From: Streptomyces sp. P9-A4
Lineage (GTDB): Bacteria; Actinomycetota; Actinomycetes; Streptomycetales; Streptomycetaceae
Length of the DNA: 64,000 nt
NCBI RefSeq assembly: GCF_036634195.1
Contig: NZ_JAZIFY010000002.1
Span: 434,001-498,000 of the forward strand
Direction: 5' to 3'
Shown here: positions 18,116 through 28,900 of the stretch, one piece after another
Position numbering within the stretch: position 1 is the stretch's first letter
Layout of the letters: every line of letters begins with the position of its first letter
Position numbers and translations under genes: made by a program
The notes under the pieces: model-generated
What the model saw: only the letters and a program-made list of their open reading frames with translations
Databases searched by the model: none
What the model was told of the DNA's origin: nothing

Positions 18116-19552
18116 TCAGGCCGCGTTCGGGCCCACGTCCGCCGGGGTGAGCGGACGGCGGGTCGGCGCCAGGGTCGAGTACTCGTCGGCGCCGATGTCG
18201 CGGGCGGCGCCGCGTGCGTGGCCGTCGATGTCCTCCGGCACGGACGTGCCGGTCAGAGTGGCGGCGTCGATCGCGGGGCTGCCCGCGGCGAGGCGGTACA
18301 CGCCGTCCGAGGAGGCGGCGAGGCGGGGGTCGACCCGGGTGTAGCCGGAGGCCGGGATCGTGCCGGCGGTGGCGGCGCCCCACAGGATGTTGCTCTGCCA
18401 GATGAAGTCGGTCGTCGCCCCCATGGCGACCAGGCTGCCGGAGTCTCCGACGAGGAGGTTGTCGGCGACGACGACGTCCCGGGGTTCGTACGTCCGGGTC
18501 TCACCCGACAGCGAACTCTTGTTGTTGCGGAGGGTGTTGTGCACGATCACCGCGCGGTCGCAGGCGTCGTTGCCGCGCCGCTCGTCGGTGGTCTCCCCTG
18601 CGGTGTGGTCGCGGGTGGTGCCGCTGCCGATGACGAGGGCGCGGACCGTCAGGTCGGCGAGGTAGTTGTTGACGATCAGGTGGTCGTTGCCGTAGAGGCG
18701 GATGCCTTCCTTGCCACCGATCAGGTGGTTGCCGTCCACCGTCGTGCCGTTGCCGTGGCGCAGCACGATGCCGCCTCGGCTGGACCGGATCGTGTTGTAG
18801 CGGACGGTGTTGCCGGAGGACTTCACCGAGATCGCCTCTGGGTCTCCGTCGCACCGCTCGAACAGGTTGTACTCCACCTTGGCGTCCGCGTCGGACAGCG
18901 CGCGGCTGCTCACGCCGAGCCGGATCGACTCGCCGCCGTTGGCTCCGGCGTAGCTGTGGTCGGAGAAGTAGTTCCTGAGGATCTGGGTGCGCTGGGCGAT
19001 CTCCGTGGTGCCGGGGCCGTCGATGACGACGAAGATGCCCTCGGTGGTCTTGTCGTGGAAGTGGTTCCGGTCGAGCTTGGCGTCGTCGCCCTCCACGAGG
19101 ACCCAGTCGACGGGGGTCACCTCGGCGAACTGGAAGTCGTTGCGGGTGAGCCGGATGCCGGTGCTGTTCACGGGGATCGTCAGGGTCCCGCTCTGGCGCA
19201 GGGAGAAGCCGCTGACGGTGATGTTGCTGGAGTCGTCGAAGACGAAGCTCCGCTCGCCGCGCAGCACGGCGCCGCCGCGGGACTGCGCGACGATGGTGAT
19301 CGGCGCGGCGGTGGTGCCGTGCCGGCCGGTGACCTTGATGGCGCCGCCCGCCGGGACGGTGTAGGTGCCGTTGGCCAAGACGATCCGGTCGCCGGGGACG
19401 GCCTTGTCGATCGCGCTCTGGAGCGCGCTCAGCGAGGTGACCGGGTCCGTCGGCGCGGCGGCGGACGCGCCGCCCGCGAGGAGTGCGTCGAGGGGGACGG
19501 CGGTGACCGCCGCGCCGATCAGGGAGCCCTTGAGGAACGTCCGTCGCTGCAT
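18116..19552 (-). CDS. Secreted polysaccharide lyase family 6 (chondroitinase B / alginate-lyase-like)
   Basis: 478 residues. The start at 19552 has a perfect AGGAGG upstream and a twin-arginine signal (MQRRTFLKGSLIGAAV), so export by Tat is likely. The rest is a right-handed parallel beta-helix, visible as regular turns (DGNHLIGGKEGIRLYGNDHLIVNNYL). The PL6 active site is present: Lys244 in EAISVKSSGNT and Arg265 in GGIVLRHGNG, 21 residues apart, as with Lys250 and Arg271 of chondroitinase B. GESIRLG also matches the family. It should cleave uronic-acid polysaccharides by beta-elimination outside the cell; the substrate cannot be chosen between alginate and dermatan-type. It is divergent from the PQQ-propeller gene. 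Confidence 0.88.
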   Translation of the reverse strand: MQRRTFLKGSLIGAAVTAVPLDALLAGGASAAAPTDPVTSLSALQSAIDKAVPGDRIVLANGTYTVPAGGAIKVTGRHGTTAAPITIVAQSRGGAVLRGERSFVFDDSSNITVSGFSLRQSGTLTIPVNSTGIRLTRNDFQFAEVTPVDWVLVEGDDAKLDRNHFHDKTTEGIFVVIDGPGTTEIAQRTQILRNYFSDHSYAGANGGESIRLGVSSRALSDADAKVEYNLFERCDGDPEAISVKSSGNTVRYNTIRSSRGGIVLRHGNGTTVDGNHLIGGKEGIRLYGNDHLIVNNYLADLTVRALVIGSGTTRDHTAGETTDERRGNDACDRAVIVHNTLRNNKSSLSGETRTYEPRDVVVADNLLVGDSGSLVAMGATTDFIWQSNILWGAATAGTIPASGYTRVDPRLAASSDGVYRLAAGSPAIDAATLTGTSVPEDIDGHARGAARDIGADEYSTLAPTRRPLTPADVGPNAA

Positions 19553-20028
19553 GCTGCCTCCTGGAGGGGGTGTTGCGCGGGGGGTGCGTCGGCGCCGGGG
19601 CGGGGGCCCCGGCGGGGAGCCCCTGACCGCCCCGGGGCCGAACGGAAGGGATCCGGGGCGGGCCCCCACGGCCCGCCCCGGATCCGGTCTGTGCGGACGT
19701 CGAGCACCGGCGCCACGGCCATGGGGCGGGCGCCGGTCCCGGACCGGATGTCGGGGACCAGTGTCCCGGCCGTCGCTCACGTCTCACTCACGTTCCGCTA
19801 ACGCGGTGGGCGGCGGCCTCCGTTCGGGTGGACCTCGCGGATCCGGCGGGTCACGGGTGTGGGCACGCGGGGCTGACCGGTTCACGATGGGCCCGCCGGG
19901 GCGCCGCTCCTCGTCCCGTGCGCCGACTCGTGTTCTTCCCGTAAAGCCCCGTACGCCCGCGCGTGTTCCCGTGAACCCTCATGCACGCACGCGTGCTCTC
20001 GTGGAGCCTCAAGCCCGAAGGTGGACAG
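19553..20028. other. 476-bp divergent intergenic region
   Basis: Promoter region between the divergent lyase and exoprotein genes. It holds the lyase ribosome site, a long hairpin (19649-19685), an unusually C/G-rich tract, and short direct repeats of the pattern cgtg-t/ctc-ccgtg near 19950-20015. No open frame with credible coding signs was seen on either strand. Confidence 0.5.
19649..19685. terminator. Long perfect hairpin in divergent intergenic region
   Basis: A perfect 16-bp stem with a 5-base loop (arms 19649-19664 and 19670-19685). It is not at the end of any gene I can identify: it is 97 bases upstream of the lyase start and 344 bases upstream of the exoprotein start. It may be an insulator, an attenuator in the lyase leader, or the terminator of a lost gene. 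Confidence 0.5.
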
Positions 20029-23000
20029 ATGGCCGGCCGACGCAGGGCGATCGCCCAGTTCCTGACACTGGCCCTGGCAGCCGTGACCGTGGGCACGGCG
20101 GGTGTCCGTCCCGCCGCCGCCGTCGTGGCGCGCGCCCCGGCGCCGCGTCCGGTGGCGCCCGCGCTCGCGCGGGCCCCGGCCGCCGACCGGACGACGATCT
20201 CCCATGACGACCTGCGCACCGGGTGGGACCCGGACGAGCCGGGGCTCGCCCCCGAGCAGGTGTCCGCCTCTGACTTCGGGCAGCAGTTCTCCACCACCGT
20301 CGACGGCCAGGTGTACGCGCAGCCGCTGATCGTGGGCCACACGCTGGTGGCGGCGACGGAGAACAACAAGGTGTACGGGATCGACGCGGCGACCGGCAGG
20401 ATCGGCTGGACGAAGGACTTCGGGGCGCCCTGGCCCGCTTCGGCGGTCAACTGCGGGGACCTCGTCCCGAACGTCGGGGTCACCTCGACCCCGGTGTACG
20501 ACCCGGCGAGCAACGCCGTGTATCTGACGGCCAAGGTGAACAACGGCCCCGACGTCCAGCACCCGAGCTGGTACGTGCACGCCCTCGACCCGGCGACGGG
20601 CGCCGAGCGATCGGGCTGGCCGGTGAAGGTGGCGGGCGCGCCCGTCAACGATCCGGGCCGGGCGTTCAACCCGTACACGGCGGCCCAGCGTCCGGGGCTG
20701 CTCCTGATGGGCGGTTCGGTGTACGCGGCCTTCGCCTCGCACTGCGACCGGGGCCCGTACGTCGGGTACGTCCTGGGTGTCAGCACCACGACGCGCCGGA
20801 CGACGCTCTGGGCGACCGAGGACTCGTCCGCGAACGGGATGGCGGGCATCTGGATGAGCGGGGGCGGGCTGGTCTCGGACGGCCCCGGCCGCATCCTGTT
20901 CTCGACGGGGAACGGTGTCTCCCCCGCGCCGGGTCCGGGCAACCGGCCGCCGGGGCAGCTCGCGGAGTCGGTGGTCCGGCTCGGCGTGAACAGCGACGGC
21001 ACGATGTCGGCGCAGGACTTCTTCAGCCCCTCCGACGCGCCGCTGCTCGACCAGAACGACACGGACCTGGGCTCGGGCGGTCCGGTGGCCCTGCCGGGAC
21101 CCGCCTTCGGTACGAGCCGGAATCCGCGGCTGCTGGTCCAGATCGGCAAGGACGGGCGGCTGTTCCTCCTCGACCGGGACGACCTCGGCGGCCGGAGCCA
21201 GGGCGCGGGCGGCACCGACAAGGTGCTCGGCGCGTTCGGGCCGTACGAGGGCGTCTGGGGGCATCCGGCGGCGTACGGGGGTCAGGGCGGTTACGTGTAC
21301 ACCGTCGGGAGCCGGGGGCCGCTGCGCGCCTTCGCGTACGGGCTCACCGGCTCGGGGCTGCCCGCGCTCAGCAACACGGGGAGCAGCTCGGCGCTGTTCG
21401 GCTACACCTCCGGGTCGCCGATCGTGACGTCCACGGGCACGAACCCGGGTTCGGCGCTGGTGTGGGCGGTCGCGGCGGACGGCGCGAACGGTGCCAACGG
21501 GCAGCTGCGCGCGTACGACGCGGTGCCCGTGAACGAGGCGCTGCGGCTTCGCTGGTCGGCGCCGATCGGGGTGGCGGCGAAGTTCTCGGTGCCGGTCGCG
21601 GACGGCGGACGGATCTACGTGGGCACCCGGGAACGGCCAGGTGAAGGCCTTCGGGCGGCCGGCCAACACGGCTCTGACGGGTGAGCCGGTGGACGTCGGC
21701 GAGGTCGCGGTCGGCGGATCGGGCTCGGTGACGGCGACGGTCACGGCGTCCCGTGACGTGACGATCACGGGGGTGGGCACGCCCACGGGCAGCGCCTTCT
21801 CGGCCTCGGCCGACGGGCTGCCGCGCACGCTGCGGGCGGGCGAGTCGTACACCGTCCGGGTGGCGTTCTCGCCGGCGGTTCCCGGACCCGACACCTCGGC
21901 CCTGACGTTCACGACGAACCTCGTGACAGTGCGCTCGGGCTGACCGGGTACGGGACGAAGCCGGGTCTCGTCGCGTCGCCGGGCACGCTGGACTTCGGGA
22001 CGGTGGCGACGACGACCCGCAAGGCGCTGGGGGTGACGTTCACCAACACCGGGACGGCGGACGAGACGATCTCCGGGGTCTCGCTCCCCGGCGCTCCGTT
22101 CTCGGCGTCCGACCCGCCGCCCGCCGGTACGGTCGTGCCGCCCCGGCAGTCCGTCACGGTGCAGGTGGCGTACGCGCCGACGGACGCCGGAAAGAACACC
22201 GGGACGCTCGCCGTCACGGGGCCGAACGGCACGGCGTCGGTCGCGCTGACCGGTGAGGCGGTGACCGGGCGGGCGCAGCTCACGGTCACGCCCACGTCGA
22301 CCGACTTCGGGGCGGTGAAGGTCGGCGAGTCCGTGACCCGGACCTTCGACATCAGCAACACCGGGAACATCCCGCTCACCCTCACCAAGGCCAAGCCGCC
22401 GGCGGCGCCGTTCCATGTGACCAATCCGATCAGCGAGGGCCAGGTCCTCGGGCCCGAGGATGTGGTGCACCAGGCCGTCACCTTCTCCCCGACGTCGATC
22501 GGGGCGGTGACCGCCGCCTACGAGCTGACCTCGAACGACGGGCGCGGCCCGCAGAACGAGTCGCTCAAGGGCTCCGGTGCCGCCGGGGCCGTGGTCACCG
22601 TGCCGTCGCCGGGCGCCGGCGGCTGGAAGCTGAACGGCTCGTCGCGGATCTCGGGGAACGACCTCCAGCTCACCCAGGCGACCGCGTCCCAGCGGGGTTC
22701 GGCGGTCTGGCCCGTGCCGGTGCTCACCGACGGGCTCAAGGCCTCCTTCACCACGGTCATCGGCGGCGGAACCGGCGCCGACGGGCTCACCTTCTCGCTG
22801 CTGGACCCGGCCCGGACCACGTCGGCCGCGCTCGGCGGCGTCGGCGGCGGCCTCGGCTACGGCGGGCTCCCGGGCGTGGCCGTCGCCTTCGACACGTACC
22901 GCAACCCCGGTGATCCCTCGGCCAACTTCGTCGGGGTCGCCACCGGCGGCACCGGCTCGACCCTGACGTACGCGGCGACGACGTCGAGCGTGCCGAACCT

Positions 23001-23784
23001 GCGGTCGGGCACCCACACGGTCGCGGTCGGCGTCACCGGGAAGACGGTCACCGTCTCCGTCGACGGCGTGCAGCGGCTGCGGACCACGGTCGCGGCGCTG
23101 CCGCCGACGGCGCTGCTCGCCTTCACGGGCGGGACCGGCAGCCTGACCGACATCCACGCGGTACGGGGTGCGGCGATCACCGCCGCCTCGTACGCGCTGC
23201 CGCCGCCGGGCCCCAACGGGTGGACGTACAACGGAAGCGCGGCCCTGTCCGGCACCTCCCTCGTCCTCACCCCCGCCCAGCCCGCTCTGACGGGTTCGGC
23301 GGTCCAGGCGACCGCCGTGCCCTCGGCGCGGCTGAGGGCCCGCTTCACCGCCACCCTCTCGGGCGGCACGGGCGCCGACGGCATGGCCCTGCTGCTGCTC
23401 GACGCGTCGCGGACGACGCCCAGGGCGCTGGGTGGCGGGGGCGGCGGGCTCGGCTTCAGCGGACTGCCGGGCGTGGCGGTCACCCTGGACACCTACCGCA
23501 ACCCCGGGGACCCTTCGGCGAACTTCGTGGCGGTCTCCACCGGGGGAACGGGCTCGGCCCTGCGGTACGCGGCGACGTCGACGGCCGTGCCGGCCCTGCG
23601 GACGGGCAGCCATGTGGTCGACGTCGATGTCACCGCCGCCGGGCGCCTCCTGGTCCTCGTGGACGGTGCCCAGGTCATCGACGTGGCGGTCACGCTGCCC
23701 CGGAACGTGCTGGTCGGATTCTCGGGCGCCACGGGCGGCCTGACGGATCGTCACACGGTCTCGGGGGTGCGCGTCGGATACTGA
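20029..23784 (+). pseudogene. Secreted PQQ-type beta-propeller / choice-of-anchor-D / lectin protein, broken by two frameshifts
   Basis: One exoprotein of about 1,250 residues spread over three frames. Piece 1 (20029-21684) starts with GAAGGTGG and a Sec signal peptide and is a PQQ-like beta-propeller (VYGIDAATGRIGWTKDF). Near 21628 an extra G in a G-run (acccgggaac where acccggaac is expected, giving GTRNGQVK) shifts the frame; piece 2 (to 21943) continues with GQVKAFGRPANTAL and an Ig-like domain. Near 21918 one base seems to be missing (NL-G-DSALGLTGYG expected), and piece 3 (to 23784) resumes with choice-of-anchor-D domains and two tandem L-type-lectin-like domains of about 190 residues (each with GGTGADGLTFSLLD and FDTYRNPGDPSANFV). 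Both events are single bases in G-rich runs and compensate each other, so sequencing error is as likely as real decay. Confidence 0.75.
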
Positions 23785-23867
23785 GCCGGGAGCGCGCACC
23801 GCGCCTCCGGTAGTCTGCTCGACTTCCGCACACGTACCCGATCTCTCCAGTGAGGCGAGCGACGTAC

Positions 23868-25247
23868 ATGAGCAAGCTGAGCCGCATCTACCTGGACGCG
23901 TGCCTGCGCGAGGACGGCGGACTCGCCGACGCCGTCGCGCGGGCCGAACTGCCGCCGGCCTTCGACGAGGCCTGGCGCGCGCACCTGCTGCCCCGGCCGT
24001 GGTTCGTGAGCGCCGCCGAGACGGCGGCCTTCGCCCGGGACCTGGAGGGCCTTTTCGACCTCCTGGTGTCGTTGCCCCTCCGGCTCTTCGACGGTGATCT
24101 CGACCGGTACGCGGCGGAGATCGGGATCGGTCCCGCGCTCGCGGCGCTGCTCCGCCGGTGCGGGTCCGGGGTCCCCGCGAAGCTGGGCCGCGCCGACGCG
24201 TACCACGACGGCACGGCGTACAAGCTCCTGGAGTTCAACCTCGGCAGCGAGGTCGGCGGTCTCGACATGGCCGTGTTCAACCGAGGGCTGCTCGGTGTCC
24301 CCGAGTTCGGCGCCTTCGCGCGCGAGCACGGGCTCGACCACGTCGACATCGCCGCGCGGACGGCGGCCGTCCTGCGGGACCGGGCGAGGCCGGCGCTGTC
24401 CGGTGGCGCGGAGCCGGTGATCGGGCTGATCGAGGGGCGCGGTGGTGTCGCCCCGTACGGGAGGCTGATGCGGGCCACGGTGGAGGCGATGGCCGAGCAG
24501 GGTCTCGACCTGCGGATCGGGGAGATCGGGGACGTACGCACCCGGGCGGACGGGAAGCTCACCCTGGACGGCACTCCGCTGGACCTGGTGCTGCGGAACT
24601 TCGCCGCCGGTCAGCTGCTGGCGGATCCGGAGGGCCCGGAGGCCGCGGAACCGTTCTTCCGGGCCCACGAGGCGGGCCGGACCGTGCTCTTCACGTCCCT
24701 GGAGAGCGGCTACTACGCGAACAAGAGCGCGCTCGCACTGCTGACGGACCCGCGCTGCGGCGATTCCTTCGACGCGGCGGAGCGGGCACTCGTCGAACGG
24801 GTCCTGCCGTGGAGCCGGGCGCTGGGCGGGGGCGGTTCCGGCTCCGGCCCTGGCTCCGGCTCCGGGTACGGCTCCGGAGGCGGCGATCTGGTGGATCTCT
24901 GCCGGGAGCGGCGGGAGCGGCTCATCCTCAAGCCCGGGGCCGGGTACGGCGGTCTCGACACGTTCGTCGGCTGGGAGTCCACCGAGGCCGACTGGGCCGA
25001 GGCGCTCCGGGTCGCCGTGGAGCGCGGCGGCTATGTGGCGCAGGAACGCGTCGTACCGCACCCCGAGCCGGTCCACGACCCGGCGACGGGCGCTGTCGAC
25101 GACTGGATCGCGGCGATCGGCATCTTCCTCACCGACGAGGGGTATGCGGGCGCGCACGCGCGTGCCAACCGCGCCGACGGGGGTGCGATCGTCGGGATGA
25201 GCAGCAATCCGGACACACGGATGGTGGGTGTGTTCACACATCCCTGA
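23868..25247 (+). CDS. ATP-grasp-like protein of unknown function
   Basis: 459 residues from the ATG giving MSKLSRIYLDACL; a GTG 18 bases upstream is an alternative. The layout resembles circularly permuted ATP-grasp proteins: YHDGTAYKLLEFNLGSEVGGLD (about residues 110-132), a middle Rossmann-like part (EPVIGLIEGRGGVAPYG), and a C-terminal ATP-binding part with ERLILKPGAGYGGLDTFVG and GGYVAQERVVPHPEP. A Gly/Ser spacer (residues 320-340) interrupts the fold. Such enzymes ligate a carboxylate to an amine using ATP; the substrate is unknown. No partner gene is nearby. It is convergent with the SnoaL gene. Confidence 0.6.
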   Translation: MSKLSRIYLDACLREDGGLADAVARAELPPAFDEAWRAHLLPRPWFVSAAETAAFARDLEGLFDLLVSLPLRLFDGDLDRYAAEIGIGPALAALLRRCGSGVPAKLGRADAYHDGTAYKLLEFNLGSEVGGLDMAVFNRGLLGVPEFGAFAREHGLDHVDIAARTAAVLRDRARPALSGGAEPVIGLIEGRGGVAPYGRLMRATVEAMAEQGLDLRIGEIGDVRTRADGKLTLDGTPLDLVLRNFAAGQLLADPEGPEAAEPFFRAHEAGRTVLFTSLESGYYANKSALALLTDPRCGDSFDAAERALVERVLPWSRALGGGGSGSGPGSGSGYGSGGGDLVDLCRERRERLILKPGAGYGGLDTFVGWESTEADWAEALRVAVERGGYVAQERVVPHPEPVHDPATGAVDDWIAAIGIFLTDEGYAGAHARANRADGGAIVGMSSNPDTRMVGVFTHP

Positions 25248-25332
25248 GGGGAGCGGCGGGTCAGCTCGCGCCGTCCTTCTTCCAGGGGCCGACGGCGGGC
25301 CTCCCCGTAGTGCCGATGTCGGCCCCGGTCGC

Positions 25333-25353
25333 GGCGGCGACGGCGTCGCCGCC
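25333..25353. terminator. Hairpin between convergent genes
   Basis: A 9-bp perfect GC stem with a 3-base loop (25333-25341 and 25345-25353) lies between the ATP-grasp gene and the minus-strand SnoaL gene. A second weaker dyad follows at 25369-25389. Confidence 0.55.
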
Positions 25354-25411
25354 GCGGAGGTCACGTCTCCGGTGACAGGCCTGTACCGGGCGGCGGACCG
25401 GTCACGGATCC

Positions 25412-25744
25412 TCAGGGCGCCACGTGGTAGTAGCGGCGACAGCCGCGCAGCATGGCCTCCGGCGACAAGGTGAACACGTCGACGAAGGGAAGCTCACCGA
25501 CGCGCCCCATCACCACCACGCTGTCCCCCTCGGCCACGATCCGGTCGAGGGTGTGGCGGGCGGGCGGCACCAGGCCCTCCCGGTGCATCCGCAGCACCTC
25601 GGCGCGCCCCTGCCCCGGCGGGGCGTCCGGCCGGCGCAGCTCCACGTCCTCGTGGAGGAGCGATCCGAATCCGTCCACATCGCCGTCGTCGAGGTAGTGA
25701 TAGGCGAGCCGTACGTGGTCGACCCCCGCCGCTGTGACCATGCC
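25412..25744 (-). CDS. SnoaL-like / NTF2-fold protein
   Basis: 110 residues from the ATG giving MVTAAGVDHVRLAYHYLD, preceded by GAGGTGGG at six bases; starts at 25792 (GTG) or 25891 are possible but add non-conserved sequence. The SnoaL pattern is clear: VRLAYHYLDDGDVDGFGSLLHEDVELRRPDAPPGQGRAEVLRMHREG, then beta strands. These folds serve as cyclases, isomerases or binding proteins. It is divergent from the SARP gene at the left edge of the NRPS cluster and could be part of it, but no direct link is seen. Confidence 0.7.
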   Translation of the reverse strand, partial: GMVTAAGVDHVRLAYHYLDDGDVDGFGSLLHEDVELRRPDAPPGQGRAEVLRMHREGLVPPARHTLDRIVAEGDSVVVMGRVGELPFVDVFTLSPEAMLRGCRRYYHVAP

Positions 25745-25848
25745 GCCCACCTCGCGCCCGCCGCCCCGCTCACTGTCTTCGCTGCTGCTCACCGGCCGTG
25801 TCCTTTCGTGCGTCCTCGGACACTCTGCTCCGGCCGTGCAACCCCGAA

Positions 25849-25869
25849 CTATCGCAGGGCTATCACCGG
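25849..25869 (+). promoter_or_regulatory. TATC tandem motif upstream of the SARP gene
   Basis: ctatcgc-N5-tatcac: two TATC half-sites 11 bp apart in the same orientation, 127 bases upstream of the SARP start. The same sequence with the same spacing occurs at 29847-29866. SARP proteins bind direct repeats of 11-bp period. Confidence 0.5.
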
Positions 25870-25995
25870 ACAGCAGCGACACGCTCCCCACGGAAACTCC
25901 ACGGCATGGACAAAAGCCGTTCGGTTCCAGGAGACTGACCCGGCAGTCGCCTCGATCACCCCTCTCCGAGCGCCGGACCCCGACCTGGGAGACGT

Positions 25996-28900
25996 ATGCC
26001 CGACTCCGTCAGCGGAGTACGCCCCGCTTCTGAAGGCCCGGTCTTCCGCATCCTCGGGCCGTTACAGGTCACCGGTCCACGGGGGCCGGTCCGTGTGCCG
26101 CCCGGCCGGCAGGAAGTCATCCTGGCCGCCCTCCTGCTGGAGGCCAACCGGGTGGTCAGCACCGACTATCTCGTCGATCTGATCTGGGACGACGAACCGC
26201 CGGACACCGCCCGTACGCAGGTGCAGATCTGTGTGTCCCGGCTGCGGAAGCTGTTCGCGGGGGCGGGGCTCGACGCCGCCATCACCACCCGGCCGCCGGG
26301 GTACGTGCTCAAGACCGACGGCGAGAGCGTGGACTCGGCCCTCTTCGCCCGCGAGGTGGCGGAGGCGCGTGCGCTGCTCCGGTCCGGCCGTCCGGCCGAT
26401 GCGGTCGAACGGCTGCGGGCCGCCGAGGCGTTGTGGCAGGGGTCGGGCCTCGACGGGGTCACGTGCGACACCCTCCGCAGCAAGGCCCTCCAGTTGGACG
26501 AGGAACGGCTGACGGCCGTGGAGACCCGTATCCAACTGGAACTCGACCTCGGGCGCCATCACCAACTGGTCGGCGAAGTTCAGCTGTTGGTACGGGAGCA
26601 CGCACTGCGCGAGCGGCTGCGCGGCCAGCTGATGCTGGCCCTGTACCGCTCCGGGCGTCAGGCCGAGGCCCTTGAGGCGTACCGGATCGGCCGGGAACTC
26701 CTCGTGGAGGAACTCGGCCTCGAACCCGGCGAGGAACTGCGCGGGCTGGAAGCGGCGATCCTCTCCGGGGATCCTTCGCTGCGGTCGGCCGGTGCCGAGG
26801 ACCGGATCGGGTCGACGCCCCCCGGCCACACCGCCACCGGAAACGGACTCGCGGGTGCGGGTGCGGGGCGCGATGGCGACCGGCTGTCCGGACGGCGTGC
26901 GGACGGCACCGCCGACGACGGCCGATGGGACGGCCGTACGGGTGCGGGGTCGGGATCGGGTGTCGGATCCGGTGCCGGTTCGGGGCCCGGGCGGTACTCG
27001 GGCGCGGAGTCGTATCCCGGTGCGGAGACGTACGGCGGTACGGGGTCGGGTTCCGGCACGAGCGGTGGGACCCGTAGCGGCATCACGGGTCACACCGGTG
27101 GCGCCGGTGTCCTGGGCGCCGGCGGCCTCGTGGGCAACACCGGGCTCTCGGTCACGGTGGGCACCCCCGGTATCGACGCAGCCCATGCGGGATCGGCGGC
27201 CGGATCCGCATCGGGAGCGTCCGCCGCGCCTGTCACGGAGGCTCAGGAATCCCTCGCGGCTCCCCCGTCGCGTACGGCCCCGGGAGCCGTGGCCGGGGCT
27301 GGCGAGGAGATTCCGCGCCAGCTCCAGGCCGACACCGCCGACTTCGTCGGTGACGAGGAGCAGATGGGCGCGATCGAGCGCGCCCTGATCGGCGACGGCC
27401 AGCGGCGGGCGGTGGGGGTCGCCGTGATCGTCGGCAAGCCCGGCACCGGCAAGTCCACCCTGGCCACCCATATCGCGCACCGCATCGGGGAGAATCGTTT
27501 CCCCGACGGTCAGCTGTACTGCGACCTGCGCGGCACCACGGCCGCTCCCGCCACGGCGGCGGAGGTGCTCGGCCGTTTCCTCCGGGCCCTCGGCATCCCC
27601 GGCCCGGTGATCCCCGAGTCGCTCGACGAGCGGGCCGAGATGTACCGGACGCTGCTCGCCACCCGGCGCGTGCTCGTCGTCCTCGACGACGCGGCCTCGG
27701 AGAGCCAGGTCCGGCCGCTGCTCCCGGGCACCCGCAGCTGCGCGGTCCTGGTGACCAGCCGGCTGCGGATCACCGGGCTGCCCGGCGCGTACCGGGTGGA
27801 GCTGGACGTCCTCGACACCGAGCGCGCCCTGGAACTCCTCGTCCGGGTCATCGGCCCCGACCGGGTGAGCAGGGAGTCGGTGGCCGCCGAGGCGCTGATC
27901 AGGACGGTGGGCGGGCTGCCGCTCGCGCTGCGGATCGTGGCCGCCCGGCTGGCGGCGCGCCCGCACTGGACACTGGCCTCGATGGTCCACCGGCTGGCCA
28001 ACGAACGGCACCGGCTCGACGAGCTGACCCACGGCGAGATGACCATGCGGGCCAGCCTGTCGCTGACCCACGACGGACTGGGCGCGGAGGAGCGGAAGCT
28101 GCTGCGGCTGCTCAGCCTCGCCCAGGGACCCACCCTGCCGGGCTGGCTGGCCGGCGCCCTCCTCGACGACGGCCGCCCCTTCCCCTCCGACCTGCTCGAA
28201 CCCCTCGTCGACGTACAGATGCTCGATGTGGTGGGCGTCGAGTCGACCGGCGGATTCCGGTACCGGTTCCACGAGATCATCCGGGTGTTCGCCCGCGAGC
28301 AGCTCGCGGCCCACGACGAGCCGGCCGCCCAGTCGACCGCGCTCGGCCGCATGATGGGCGGCTGGATGGCGCTCGCCGAAGAGGCCCACCGGCGCATCTA
28401 CGGCGGGGACTTCACCCTTCTGCACGGCCGGGCGCCCCGCTGGCAGCCGCCGCGCACGGTCGTCGACGAACTGCTCGTGGATCCGCTGGAGTGGCTGGAC
28501 AGCGAACAGGCCAACCTGTGCCAGGCGGTGGAGCACGCCGCCCGGGAGGGGATGGACGAGCTGAGCTGGGACCTCGCGACGACGCTCGTGACGCTGTTCG
28601 AGGTGCGCGGCCATCACGACCTGTGGGAGCAGAGCCACGAGCAGGCGCTCGCCGCGGTGAGACTGGCGGGCAACACTCGTGGCACGGCGGCCCTGTTGAG
28701 TTCGATGGGTTCACTGCACCTCAGCCGCAGCCAGCACGAGGAGGCCCGGCAGAACCTGACCACCGCGCTGGGTCTGTTCGCGGAGCTCGACGACGCGCAC
28801 GGACGCGCCCTGTGCCGCCGCGATCTCGCCCTCCTGGACCGGCTGGGCGGCGCCGACGACCGCGCGCTCGACCTGTACGGGCTGGCGCTCGCGGACTTCG

